Shown: positions 15,292 to 21,813 of the stretch, piece after piece
How the letters are laid out: every line of letters begins with the position of its first letter
Numbering within the stretch: position 1 is the stretch's first letter
Origin: Paracoccaceae bacterium
GTDB taxonomy: Bacteria > Pseudomonadota > Alphaproteobacteria > Rhodobacterales > Rhodobacteraceae
Length of the DNA: 21,813 nucleotides
Assembly: GCA_020852535.1 (NCBI GenBank)
Contig: JADZAO010000028.1
Span: 1-21,813, forward strand
Direction of reading: 5' to 3'
Made by a program: the position numbers and the translations under genes
Notes under the pieces: generated by a model
What the model was told of the DNA's origin: nothing
Database searches by the model: none
Seen by the model: the letters and a program-made list of their open reading frames with translations, nothing else

Positions 15292-16248
15292 ATGCTCGAC
15301 TTGACCCGCGTATTAACAGAGGCTCGGATTCCCGAATTGCCAAACCCCTACTTCGGCAAGGTCCGCGACTGCTACGACCTACCCGATAACACGCGTATCC
15401 TAATCTCATCCGACCGAATCTCCGCCTTCGACCGCATACTCGCAGCGATCCCCTACAAGGGCCAAGTACTTACACAGACAGCTAAATTCTGGTTCGAGGT
15501 GACCGCAGACATCTGCCCAAACCATGTAATCAGCTATCCCGATCCCAATGTGGTAATTGGTAAACATTTAACCATCCTACCGGTAGAGATCGTAGTGCGC
15601 GGCTATCTTGCAGGCACCACCGGAACCTCGATACTGACACTCTATAAGCAAGGCCATCGCACTATGTATGGCTATGTCCTACCCGATGGCTTGCGCGACA
15701 ATCAGATCCTCCCGACCCCAATCATTACCCCCACATCCAAAGCCTTCGACGGCGGGCATGACGAACCATTAACAGCCGAATATATCGTTTCTAAAGGTAT
15801 TCTTACAAAATCCCAATGGAACACGGTCTCCTCCAAAGCTCTTACCCTCTTTGCCCGCGGCCAGAAGATAGCCGCCGAGCGAGGGTTAATCCTCGTCGAT
15901 ACCAAATACGAATTTGGCACAGACGAGGCTGGCAACATCCTAATCGCCGATGAAATCCACACCCCCGATTCCAGCCGCTACTGGCTGGCATCGGGTTACG
16001 CCAAAGCCTTTGCCTCAGGCACACGCCCGCCCAGCTTCGACAAGGACATAATCCGATCATGGGTCGCCGCCCACTGCGACCCCTATACCGATAAAATCCC
16101 TGAAATTCCCGCCGAGATAATCGCACAAACCGCGCAAGTCTATATCAACGCATTCGAGGTTATCACTGGTCAAGCATTCGTTCCCGACACCAGCGGCGAC
16201 ACCCCTTTAGCCCGTGTACGCCAAAACCTGAACCCTTGGTTTCGTTGA
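15292..16248 (+). CDS. purC: Phosphoribosylaminoimidazole-succinocarboxamide synthase, long form
   Basis: PurC (SAICAR synthase) joins CAIR with aspartate using ATP in de novo purine synthesis. The protein is 318 residues, the long form similar in size to yeast Ade1 rather than the roughly 240-residue bacterial form. Both family signatures are present: LPVEIVVRGYLAGT (about 96-109) and LVDTKYEFG (about 201-209). Other typical blocks are GKVRDCYDL, SDRISAFD and SSRYW. The ATG at 15292 has AGGGAAA upstream. The coding strand is unusually rich in C over G compared with dapD on the same strand. It is a single-gene unit, convergent with the acyl-CoA synthetase gene. Confidence 0.96.
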   Translation: MLDLTRVLTEARIPELPNPYFGKVRDCYDLPDNTRILISSDRISAFDRILAAIPYKGQVLTQTAKFWFEVTADICPNHVISYPDPNVVIGKHLTILPVEIVVRGYLAGTTGTSILTLYKQGHRTMYGYVLPDGLRDNQILPTPIITPTSKAFDGGHDEPLTAEYIVSKGILTKSQWNTVSSKALTLFARGQKIAAERGLILVDTKYEFGTDEAGNILIADEIHTPDSSRYWLASGYAKAFASGTRPPSFDKDIIRSWVAAHCDPYTDKIPEIPAEIIAQTAQVYINAFEVITGQAFVPDTSGDTPLARVRQNLNPWFR

Positions 16249-16279
16249 AATTTTTTACCAAAATCGTACAATCGACTAA

Positions 16280-16520
16280 GCTCATAGAAACCCAAAACGC
16301 CATAAGATAATTTTCAATTATGACGAAGTTCTGATCGTCTCACAATTCATTCTCACCGCCGACTTACGTAACAACCGTCTGGACTTTTCCATCGGACGCT
16401 AAGCTCAACAAAAGTAAGCACCTCTATAAGGTTTTCAACGCAACTAATAACATCTTAAGCTCCAATATAGAACTGGCACTGATCAACGATGACCCAGTCA
16501 CCACTTGGGTCGATCACTAA
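16280..16520 (+). pseudogene. Remnant of an unidentified gene downstream of purC
   Basis: Two adjoining open frames read like one protein. Frame one (from 16280, after a TAA, to a TAA at 16400) includes YDEVLIVSQFILTADLRNN. Frame two, shifted by one base near 16390, includes KHLYKVFNATNN and LSSNIELALINDDPVTTWVD, and ends at TAA 16518-16520, overlapping the convergent acyl-CoA synthetase end by four bases. Together they give about 80 codons of well-mixed, protein-like sequence with codon use like neighbouring genes. No start codon or ribosome-binding site is evident, so the 5' end is lost. I do not recognise the family. Confidence 0.4.
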
Positions 16521-18400
16521 ACTATCTCCCAACTTCCCGCGAATTGACCCAAGACACTCTGCACCCGCGCGCCCTCGGCCACCGGACAGGTCACGCGCGC
16601 CACCGACCCGCGTTTACTATCCTCGATCACCTCTGCAACACGGGCGATCAGCCCTACCTCTGCAAATGCGGCATCATAGACACGCGCTATTGCTAGCCGC
16701 CGCAAATCAGGCTTGAATACCTTGCCCAATGCAGTTTTTGGGAGTTTATCCAGCACCTCGACATATTTAGGCACGGCGGCACGCTCAGAAATATGCTCCT
16801 GAGCAAAGGCCAGCAATTCCATCGCCGTCACCTCTCGGCCCTCCACCAGTTCAACATAGGCACAAGGAAGCTCTCCCGCATACGCATCGGGCTGGCCAAT
16901 CGCACCAACTACCGCAACAGCCTCGTGCTTAATAAGCGCTTCTTCGATGATCAAAGGGTCAATGTTATGCCCGCCACGAATAATCAGATCCTTGGCCCGT
17001 CCCGTAATGAACAGATACCCTTCTGTATCCAGCCGCCCCAAATCCCCAGTCCGCAAAAAGCGCTCCTCGGCGAAAAGATCGTAATTCTTGTCAACCTCGG
17101 TATAAACTGACCCTTCATAAACACCCGGACTCGAGACGCAAATTTCACCGACCTCATCCACCACGCATTCACGAAAACCCTCCGACCCCTTCTGCAATAT
17201 CAGCACATGCGTATAGGGAAGGGGCAGACCGACAGACCCAATCTTCTTGGTGCCCCCCGGCGGATTAACCGCCACCAGACAAGTGCATTCAGTCAGGCCA
17301 TAGCCTTCGACCGTCTCGATTCCAGTCACCTTCAAAAACCGCGAATAAACTTCGACCGGCATAGAGGCAGAACCTGAAAATACGTTCTTCAACGTCGAAA
17401 TATCCGCATTAATCGGGCGCTGCATCAACATGGCCAGCGCCGTTGGCACAGTGATCAAATAAGTACATTTCCAGCGCTGCACCAACTTCCAAAGATTATC
17501 CATCACCCCCGCCCCACGATAACCCGCAGGAGTAGGAAAGACGACATGCGCACCAGATGCGATCATCGACATAAGAATCGGATAGACCGCAAACACATGA
17601 AACAAAGGCAAAGGGCACATGACCACATCGGTCTCGCGGAACAACAGCCGCGCACCAAGCCAGCCATTATAAACCATGCCTGAAACCTTATGTTGGACCA
17701 TTTTAGGCATGCCGGTCGTGCCACCAGTGTGGAAATAAGCAGCCACACGATCAATCTGCTCGTCGACAAAATTCAACACATCAGCCCGCTGCGTTGTAAG
17801 CTCGCTTCGGAAATCCTTTACCACGGCGGAATGAGAATGGCGGTTCTTCGGCCTGACCACAGGGATCATCCATCCCATAGGCGGTGCAAGATAAGGCGTC
17901 AGGTCCACTTCCAACACGACCTTAACTCCCGGCGCATGGCACAGCGCTTCAGCCACTTTCTGCGCCACATCGGTCTTAGGAAAGGCCCGCAAAGTAACGA
18001 CAATCTTAGCTTTAGTCTCGCGCAATATGGCACTGATCTGTTCTGCTTCAAGCAAAGGATTGATCGGGGTCACGATCCCCACCACCGCCCCGCCCAACAA
18101 CGCCACCACTGTCTCCAGACAGTTGGGCAACACACAAGCAACCACATCGCCCTCACCCACACCAAGACTACGGAATAAGTTGGCAGCCTGGGTAACCTGA
18201 CTAAACAACTCGCCCCATGTCATAGTCAGGGCCTTATCCTTCGGACCAGAAAACAACTGAAAACTAATCGCAGGCCTAGGCCCATACGCATCGTTTGCGC
18301 AACGCAGAAAACCATGAATCGAGCGCGCGATGTCACGTTTGTCCCACGACTTTTCAGCCTCAATGGCCTTCAGATCCGCCAAACTGGCGAATAATCCCAT
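16517..18400 (-). CDS. AMP-dependent acyl-CoA synthetase (long, about 627 residues)
   Basis: The enzyme activates a carboxylic acid to acyl-AMP and then acyl-CoA (ANL superfamily). Motifs: the P-loop-like HTGGTTGMPK (about 224-233), YGLTECT, RTGDLGRLDTEGYLFITGR with the conserved Asp and Arg, and KTALGK with the C-terminal catalytic Lys. About 55 residues extend past the usual C-terminal Lys block (IARVAEVIEDSKRGSVARVT and onwards). The N-terminus is GLFASLADLKAIEAEKSW. The ATG at 18400 has AGGGGA upstream. The chain length of its substrate cannot be judged; a medium or long fatty or aromatic acid is plausible. It lies 105 bases downstream of the ABC gene in the same direction. Confidence 0.94.
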   Translation of the reverse strand: MGLFASLADLKAIEAEKSWDKRDIARSIHGFLRCANDAYGPRPAISFQLFSGPKDKALTMTWGELFSQVTQAANLFRSLGVGEGDVVACVLPNCLETVVALLGGAVVGIVTPINPLLEAEQISAILRETKAKIVVTLRAFPKTDVAQKVAEALCHAPGVKVVLEVDLTPYLAPPMGWMIPVVRPKNRHSHSAVVKDFRSELTTQRADVLNFVDEQIDRVAAYFHTGGTTGMPKMVQHKVSGMVYNGWLGARLLFRETDVVMCPLPLFHVFAVYPILMSMIASGAHVVFPTPAGYRGAGVMDNLWKLVQRWKCTYLITVPTALAMLMQRPINADISTLKNVFSGSASMPVEVYSRFLKVTGIETVEGYGLTECTCLVAVNPPGGTKKIGSVGLPLPYTHVLILQKGSEGFRECVVDEVGEICVSSPGVYEGSVYTEVDKNYDLFAEERFLRTGDLGRLDTEGYLFITGRAKDLIIRGGHNIDPLIIEEALIKHEAVAVVGAIGQPDAYAGELPCAYVELVEGREVTAMELLAFAQEHISERAAVPKYVEVLDKLPKTALGKVFKPDLRRLAIARVYDAAFAEVGLIARVAEVIEDSKRGSVARVTCPVAEGARVQSVLGQFAGSWEIV

Positions 18401-18486
18401 GATATTCCCCTGTCATCCATCGCGGTCCCTCGGGTTTTCCAAGGGAATCTGATCGAACATAGTAGACAGATACCTCGCCTCGCAAG

Positions 18487-18504
18487 GCTGCACCTAAATG
18501 CAGC
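18487..18504. repeat. Hairpin just after the ABC transporter stop
   Basis: GCTGCA (18487-18492) and TGCAGC (18499-18504) form a perfect 6-bp stem with a 6-base loop, two bases past the minus-strand stop at 18506. There is no T-run, so it may be a weak terminator or processing site before the acyl-CoA synthetase gene. A weak promoter pair, TTGCGA, 18 bases, TATGTT, follows it. Confidence 0.35.
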
Positions 18505-18505
18505 T

Positions 18506-20284
18506 TCACGCCTGTCCGTCAGTGAACTGCAACCTTGCCAACCGCGCGTAAAGCCCGCCCTCAGCCACCAGCGCCTCGTGCGTGCCGGTCGCCACAATCC
18601 GCCCAAGATCAAAAACTATGATCCGGTCAGCCCGTTTCACCGTAGCCAGCCTATGCGCTACCACCAGCGTCGTACGCCCTTCCGAAAGACGTTCCACCGC
18701 CGTCTGTACTGCGCGCTCGCTTTCGGCATCCAATGCACTAGTCGCCTCGTCCAACAACAACACTTTGGCATCGCGCAAAATCGCCCGGGCGATCGCCACA
18801 CGCTGCTTCTGTCCACCCGACAACATCACACCGCGCTCACCCAACCACGTGTCATAACCCTGCGGCAATTTGGTCAGGAAATCATGCGCCGCCGCTGCCT
18901 TAGCGGCCGCTTCCACCTCAGAATCGGTAGCTTCAGGCCGCCCAAAACGAATGTTCTCACGGGCAGAAGCGGCAAAGATCACAGGGTCTTGCGAGACCAA
19001 AGCGACGGCACGACGAAAGTCGACCCGCTCCATATCACGCAGATCAATCCCATCAAACCGCACCACACCCAATTGCGGGTCATAAAAGCGCATTAAAAGC
19101 TGCAAAATCGTAGTCTTTCCTGCACCCGAAGGCCCTACCAACGCCACCATCTCGCCCGGACGTACCACCAGCGAAATCCCCATAAGCGCTGAAACATCAG
19201 GCCGCGACGGATAGCGAAAAGTCACCTCATCAAAGACAATCTCACCCCGCACAGGACGCGGCAGCGCCCTAGGTATCGTCGGATCATTCACCGTGTCGTC
19301 AGTCCCCAACATCTCAACCAAACGCTCGGTCGCTCCGGCGGCCCGCTGCACCTCACCCCAGATTTCAGACAAGGCCCCAACAGCCCCCGACACCATCACC
19401 GCATAAATCACAAATTGCACCAACTCGCCGGGACTCATCACCCCGGCCCGAACATCGCGCGCGCCAATGCACAAAACCCCAACAATACCCGTAACAGTGA
19501 GGAAAATAACGATCACGGTCATCAGCGACCGCACTTTAACCCTCGTCTGCGACGAACGGTAAGCCTTCTCGATCACATCCGCGAAAGCTGCCCGCGTCTG
19601 CCCCTCATTCGTAAAGGCCTGCACCGTCTGGACTGCCGAAAGCGCCTCAGACGCCGCCCCCGACGAGGCCGCGATCCAGTCTTGGTTCTCGCGGCTCAGA
19701 ACCCGCAAACGCCGCCCCAGCAAGACGATTGGTACCACAATTGCGGGAACAATCAGCAATACCAACCCCGTCAACTTAGCCGAGGTTATCATCAACAGCA
19801 CCAGTCCGCCTATCAACATAAGCATATTACGCAAGGCAACCGAAACCGAAGACCCAATCAGCGACAGGATCAGAGTCGTATCCGTAGTAATCCGACTCAA
19901 TACCTCGCCCGTTAACAACCGCTCATAAAATGCGGGCGACATACCCATCACACGATCAAACAGCGCTCGCCGGATATCGGCCACGACCCGCTCGCCCAGT
20001 CGCGTAACAAAATAATAGCGAAGCCCCGTGCCTAGCGCCAAAAGTGCCGCAATCACCAAGGCCGCGCCAAAATATTGATAGAGAAGCGCAACATCCTGAT
20101 TAAACCCGTCAATCACCCACCGCACGGTAATCGGCAACGTGAGGCTCATCCCGGCCGTCACAACCAAGGCAACCGAAGCCATCATCGTCATGATGCGATA
20201 CGGACGCAAAAAAGGTATGAGTCCCTGCAAGGTTCCCACTTTCTTTGATGCCGGACGGTCGATGATCATGCTGTTGCGGGCCAT
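18506..20284 (-). CDS. ABC exporter half-transporter, ABCB/MsbA-type (TMD fused to NBD)
   Basis: This is a 592-residue half-transporter with an N-terminal six-helix exporter domain (about 25-315) and a C-terminal ATPase domain (about 345-585). NBD motifs are complete: Walker A GPSGAGKTT (about 384-392), Q-loop VSQDP, signature LSGGQKQR (about 488-495), Walker B VLLLDEATSALD (about 508-519) and H-loop AHR (about 544). It would act as a homodimer or heterodimer in the inner membrane, exporting a lipid, drug or peptide; the substrate is not inferable. The N-terminal cytoplasmic stretch is short. AGGAA precedes the ATG at 20284. The frame is intact. Confidence 0.95.
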   Translation of the reverse strand: MARNSMIIDRPASKKVGTLQGLIPFLRPYRIMTMMASVALVVTAGMSLTLPITVRWVIDGFNQDVALLYQYFGAALVIAALLALGTGLRYYFVTRLGERVVADIRRALFDRVMGMSPAFYERLLTGEVLSRITTDTTLILSLIGSSVSVALRNMLMLIGGLVLLMITSAKLTGLVLLIVPAIVVPIVLLGRRLRVLSRENQDWIAASSGAASEALSAVQTVQAFTNEGQTRAAFADVIEKAYRSSQTRVKVRSLMTVIVIFLTVTGIVGVLCIGARDVRAGVMSPGELVQFVIYAVMVSGAVGALSEIWGEVQRAAGATERLVEMLGTDDTVNDPTIPRALPRPVRGEIVFDEVTFRYPSRPDVSALMGISLVVRPGEMVALVGPSGAGKTTILQLLMRFYDPQLGVVRFDGIDLRDMERVDFRRAVALVSQDPVIFAASARENIRFGRPEATDSEVEAAAKAAAAHDFLTKLPQGYDTWLGERGVMLSGGQKQRVAIARAILRDAKVLLLDEATSALDAESERAVQTAVERLSEGRTTLVVAHRLATVKRADRIIVFDLGRIVATGTHEALVAEGGLYARLARLQFTDGQA

Positions 20285-20800
20285 ACTATTTCCTGTCCAC
20301 TGCGCCGACAGGGTTTAACATCCCCACGCGCACAGACAAGCGCAGGTTTTGTAAAGCTCCCTATCCCACAGCCCCGCTACACCAGCACAAACCTACAGCT
20401 GAAAATACAACCTGCGATTAGTCCAACTGCAACCGCTTCAAAAACCAAACACCGTCGATTCAAGGAAATGAACAAATCTCCAACACAGGCCAGAGCCTGC
20501 CTGCCACACCACAGGCGCCAGTGATCCAAAAGCTGCAGGCGCATATCTATCCGTCCAAAACGACAGCACTGTCACGGCCTAATCTTGGCCTCTTTGACTA
20601 ATAGAGCGACAACCGGTCTCACAAAAGTGGAGACCTCAAACACAACCTCTATACCAACGCCGCATATGTCCCTTGGTAGTCCTAGAGGACTCAAATTCCA
20701 AGCCGGATATTAGAAGATCCTTACTATATTCATTGAGCGATGAAGCCATCCGTAGGGAAAAACACAAGCTCTCGCTCCATCTTAATCATCATAAGAAAAT
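20285..20800. other. 516-base gap between the ABC gene and tRNA-Arg
   Basis: No gene is supported. The plus strand has an open stretch of 59 codons at 20422-20601 with no start codon, rich in Pro, Ser and Gln. The minus strand has a 55-codon ORF at 20377-20544 (MRLQLLDHWRLW...), with GGACGG before the ATG and a hydrophobic C-terminal half. Neither matches a family I know. A near-palindrome AGTCCTAGAGGACT lies at 20678-20691. The composition is strongly C-rich on the plus strand, like the flanking genes. Confidence 0.4.
20615..20635. repeat. Hairpin in the ABC-tRNA gap
   Basis: GGTCTC (20615-20620) pairs with GAGACC (20630-20635); the inner bases AC...GT extend the stem past one bulged base, leaving an AAAA loop. 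No T-run follows on either strand, so its role is unclear. Confidence 0.35.
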
Positions 20801-20878
20801 TGGCGATTCCGGGAGGACTCGAACCCCCGACCCGCCGCTTAGAAGGCGGCTGCTCTAATCCAGCTGAGCTACGGAACC
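20801..20878 (-). tRNA. tRNA-Arg (anticodon TCT), CCA end encoded
   Basis: All stems fold. The acceptor stem is GGTTCCG with CGGAATC (one G-U pair) and a discriminator G. The D arm is GCTC/GAGC. The anticodon stem GCCGC/GCGGC closes the loop CTTCTAA, so the anticodon is TCT, reading AGA and AGG. A T arm with TTCGAGT follows, and the 3' CCA is encoded (20803-20801). The mature length is 75 bases plus CCA. It is transcribed leftwards, away from the decayed GNAT gene. Confidence 0.96.
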
Positions 20879-20886
20879 GTTCGTCT

Positions 20887-20915
20887 ATTTTGGGGCAAGC
20901 GCACCGATCGTGCAA
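20887..20915 (-). promoter_or_regulatory. Possible promoter for tRNA-Arg
   Basis: On the minus strand TTGCAC and CAAAAT lie 17 bases apart, with the inferred start only one or two bases before the mature tRNA 5' end. The short leader makes this uncertain. Confidence 0.3.
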
Positions 20916-20919
20916 GCTG

Positions 20920-21342
20920 TCACCTGAACCAAAGCGTCAAGAAGACCGATTTCGGATCAAGCACATACCCCTTGAAAAACTTGCATTTGACACCCCCCTA
21001 ACATAAAGTGCCCGTGCCACAATAGATGTCTGCGGCACACCAGTCTCAAGACGCAACAGTCTGAACCCGTCGACTTATGCCTCAGAAACAAGATATCGAG
21101 CATTTACTTCGACAACCCGCGTCCTCAATCCTTGACCACCGCACACATAGACTTGATCTCAGCATGGCCGCCATCGATCCGCTTAAAGGCACCCATCCCT
21201 ACCAAAACCCCGCCATCGCATATCAGGAAGAACCGGATTTCCGACGATACCACTCTTCCTGCACCCATATCCGCCGTGTAGCAGACAAACATAAATCGAG
21301 GGTAGCCTTCAGTAAGCTTTCTTGCGTGATCGTCTGCCTCAA
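20920..21342 (-). pseudogene. Decayed GNAT-family N-acetyltransferase
   Basis: Segments of one GNAT protein appear in order but in different frames. They are: RQTITQESLLKATLD from about 21342; IRFFLICDGGVLVGMGAFKR followed by AEIKSM (the GALK...EIKSM region of the fold); GRGLSK and MLDIL, each preceded by an in-frame stop (the acetyl-CoA-binding loop region); RLLRLETGVPQTSIVARALY after a frameshift near 21080; and GYVLDPKSVFLTLWF after another frameshift at a run of G near 20990, with a final TGA at 20920-20922. At least two stops and three frame changes show the gene is dead. The first codon overlaps the NDUFS4-like stop, so the two were once adjacent or coupled. The longer 88-codon frame (21125-21391) is one surviving piece. 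Confidence 0.82.
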
Positions 21343-21650
21343 TGCGTCCAGACGCCCTTACGATCAGTTGCAAAGTTCTCGCCATATCCATGCGGGCGGA
21401 TCATCGGCTTACGCGTCTTAGGTTCTTGAACATCAAACTCAATACCGCGAGAATTTGCATAGGCTTCCGCCGCTTCTCGCGTGTCAAACCGCAATCGCAC
21501 CTGTGCTTGTGTATCATTCGAAGAAGTCCAACCCATCAGCGGGTCAACATCTTTCGACATCGCCGGAATAAACTCAAACACCCATCCCTTGATCTTGGCC
21601 GTACCCGATTGCATGGTGGTCCGTGCGGGTTGAAAGATACGTGCGCGCAT
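21339..21650 (-). CDS. NDUFS4-like NADH dehydrogenase (complex I) accessory subunit
   Basis: The 103-residue protein belongs to the 'ETC complex I subunit conserved region' family, the bacterial counterpart of mitochondrial NDUFS4 (18 kDa subunit). In mitochondria it stabilises the NADH-binding module of complex I. Matching segments are RIFQPARTTMQSGTAKIKGW, DPLMGWTSSNDTQAQVRLRF, TREAAEAYANSRGIEFDV, EPKTRKPMIRPHGYGENFA and a WTH ending. The ATG at 21650 has a strong AGGAGG nine bases upstream. It is probably transcribed from the promoter at 21679-21708. No nuo gene is nearby; in this group the subunit gene often lies apart from the nuo operon. Confidence 0.95.
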   Translation of the reverse strand: MRARIFQPARTTMQSGTAKIKGWVFEFIPAMSKDVDPLMGWTSSNDTQAQVRLRFDTREAAEAYANSRGIEFDVQEPKTRKPMIRPHGYGENFATDRKGVWTH

Positions 21651-21678
21651 TGAAAAAGGCCTCCTGAATCTCTACCCC

Positions 21679-21708
21679 ATTATGATCGAAAACAGGTAAA
21701 AAGTGCAA
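21679..21708 (-). promoter_or_regulatory. Candidate promoter for the NDUFS4-like gene
   Basis: On the minus strand TTGCAC (21708-21703) and CATAAT (21684-21679) are 18 bases apart. The transcript would start about 20 bases before the ATG, leaving room for the AGGAGG ribosome-binding site. Confidence 0.5.
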
Positions 21709-21813
21709 GCAATAGGTTCGTAATTACAAAGGAGTATTGGTTGACCACAAAAAGTGTGAGTAGGATAGGTGATACAACCGACAGCTTGCTTCTTGCCCTT
21801 GGAACATAAAACG

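Noticed and set aside
16200..16260. Intrinsic terminator after purC
   Set aside because: A T-run lies just after the stop, but the only stem before it is a weak 5-bp pairing (AAACC/GGTTT) inside the coding end, spaced too far from the T-run.
20678..20691. Near-palindrome AGTCCTAGAGGACT near tRNA-Arg as an integration site
   Set aside because: It does not repeat any part of the tRNA 3' end, and no integrase or second copy is present in the window.
21125..21391. 88-codon ORF as a functional GNAT protein
   Set aside because: It ends before the acetyl-CoA-binding half of the fold, and the missing segments follow in other frames, so it is part of a pseudogene.
21741..21809. TTG-started 22-codon ORF with AAGGAG at the right edge
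   Set aside because: Too short to support and without a recognised family. The same bases also form a possible plus-strand promoter (TTGACC, 17 bases, GATAGG), and nothing downstream is visible.

Overview
The window is a stretch of ordinary chromosome from an alphaproteobacterium, almost certainly Rhodobacterales (Roseobacter/Rhodobacter group). This rests on gene content and order: rpoZ, a bifunctional rsh, a DUF2062 gene, pdxJ, acpS, lepB, rnc, era, a DUF1491 gene and recO in one direction; mnmC split into separate methyltransferase and oxidase genes; dapD and dapE flanking a LOG-family gene; and an NDUFS4-like complex I subunit next to tRNA-Arg. Spot counts give coding GC around 55-60 %, with AT-richer gaps. 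I found no transposase, integrase, phage gene, CRISPR array, rRNA or complete attachment site.

Layout. (1) 1-2849: lysine/peptidoglycan precursor genes. dapE (cut by the left edge), a small hypothetical gene and a LOG-family gene lie on the minus strand. dapD runs on the plus strand from a compact divergent promoter region. (2) 3028-4786: the two halves of the tRNA wobble-uridine enzyme MnmC, divergently arranged; the oxidase has lost the first glycine of its dinucleotide-binding motif. A frameshifted small membrane-protein ORF (4777-4903) and an EamA/DMT permease follow. (3) 14276 down to 5794, minus strand: a long housekeeping cluster covering transcription (rpoZ), the stringent response (rsh), vitamin B6 (pdxJ), carrier-protein activation (acpS), protein secretion (lepB), RNA processing and ribosome assembly (rnc, era) and recombination repair (recO). 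lepB, rnc and era overlap by 4 and 8 bases, so they are probably translationally coupled. folK sits just upstream of rpoZ. (4) 14932-21813: purC (plus strand), then a long acyl-CoA synthetase and an ABC half-transporter (minus strand), a 516-base gap, tRNA-Arg(TCT), a decayed GNAT acetyltransferase and the NDUFS4-like gene.

The most notable features are signs of gene decay and a compositional break. A GNAT acetyltransferase next to the complex I subunit gene is clearly dead. An unidentified gene remnant lies between purC and the acyl-CoA synthetase gene. A small ORF after mnmD carries a frameshift. Hand counts suggest that the plus strand becomes strongly C-rich to the right of about 15.2 kb, so purC and dapD, both plus-strand genes, have opposite GC skew; a rearrangement boundary near the folK-purC gap is one explanation. 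I see no convincing new multi-gene system here.
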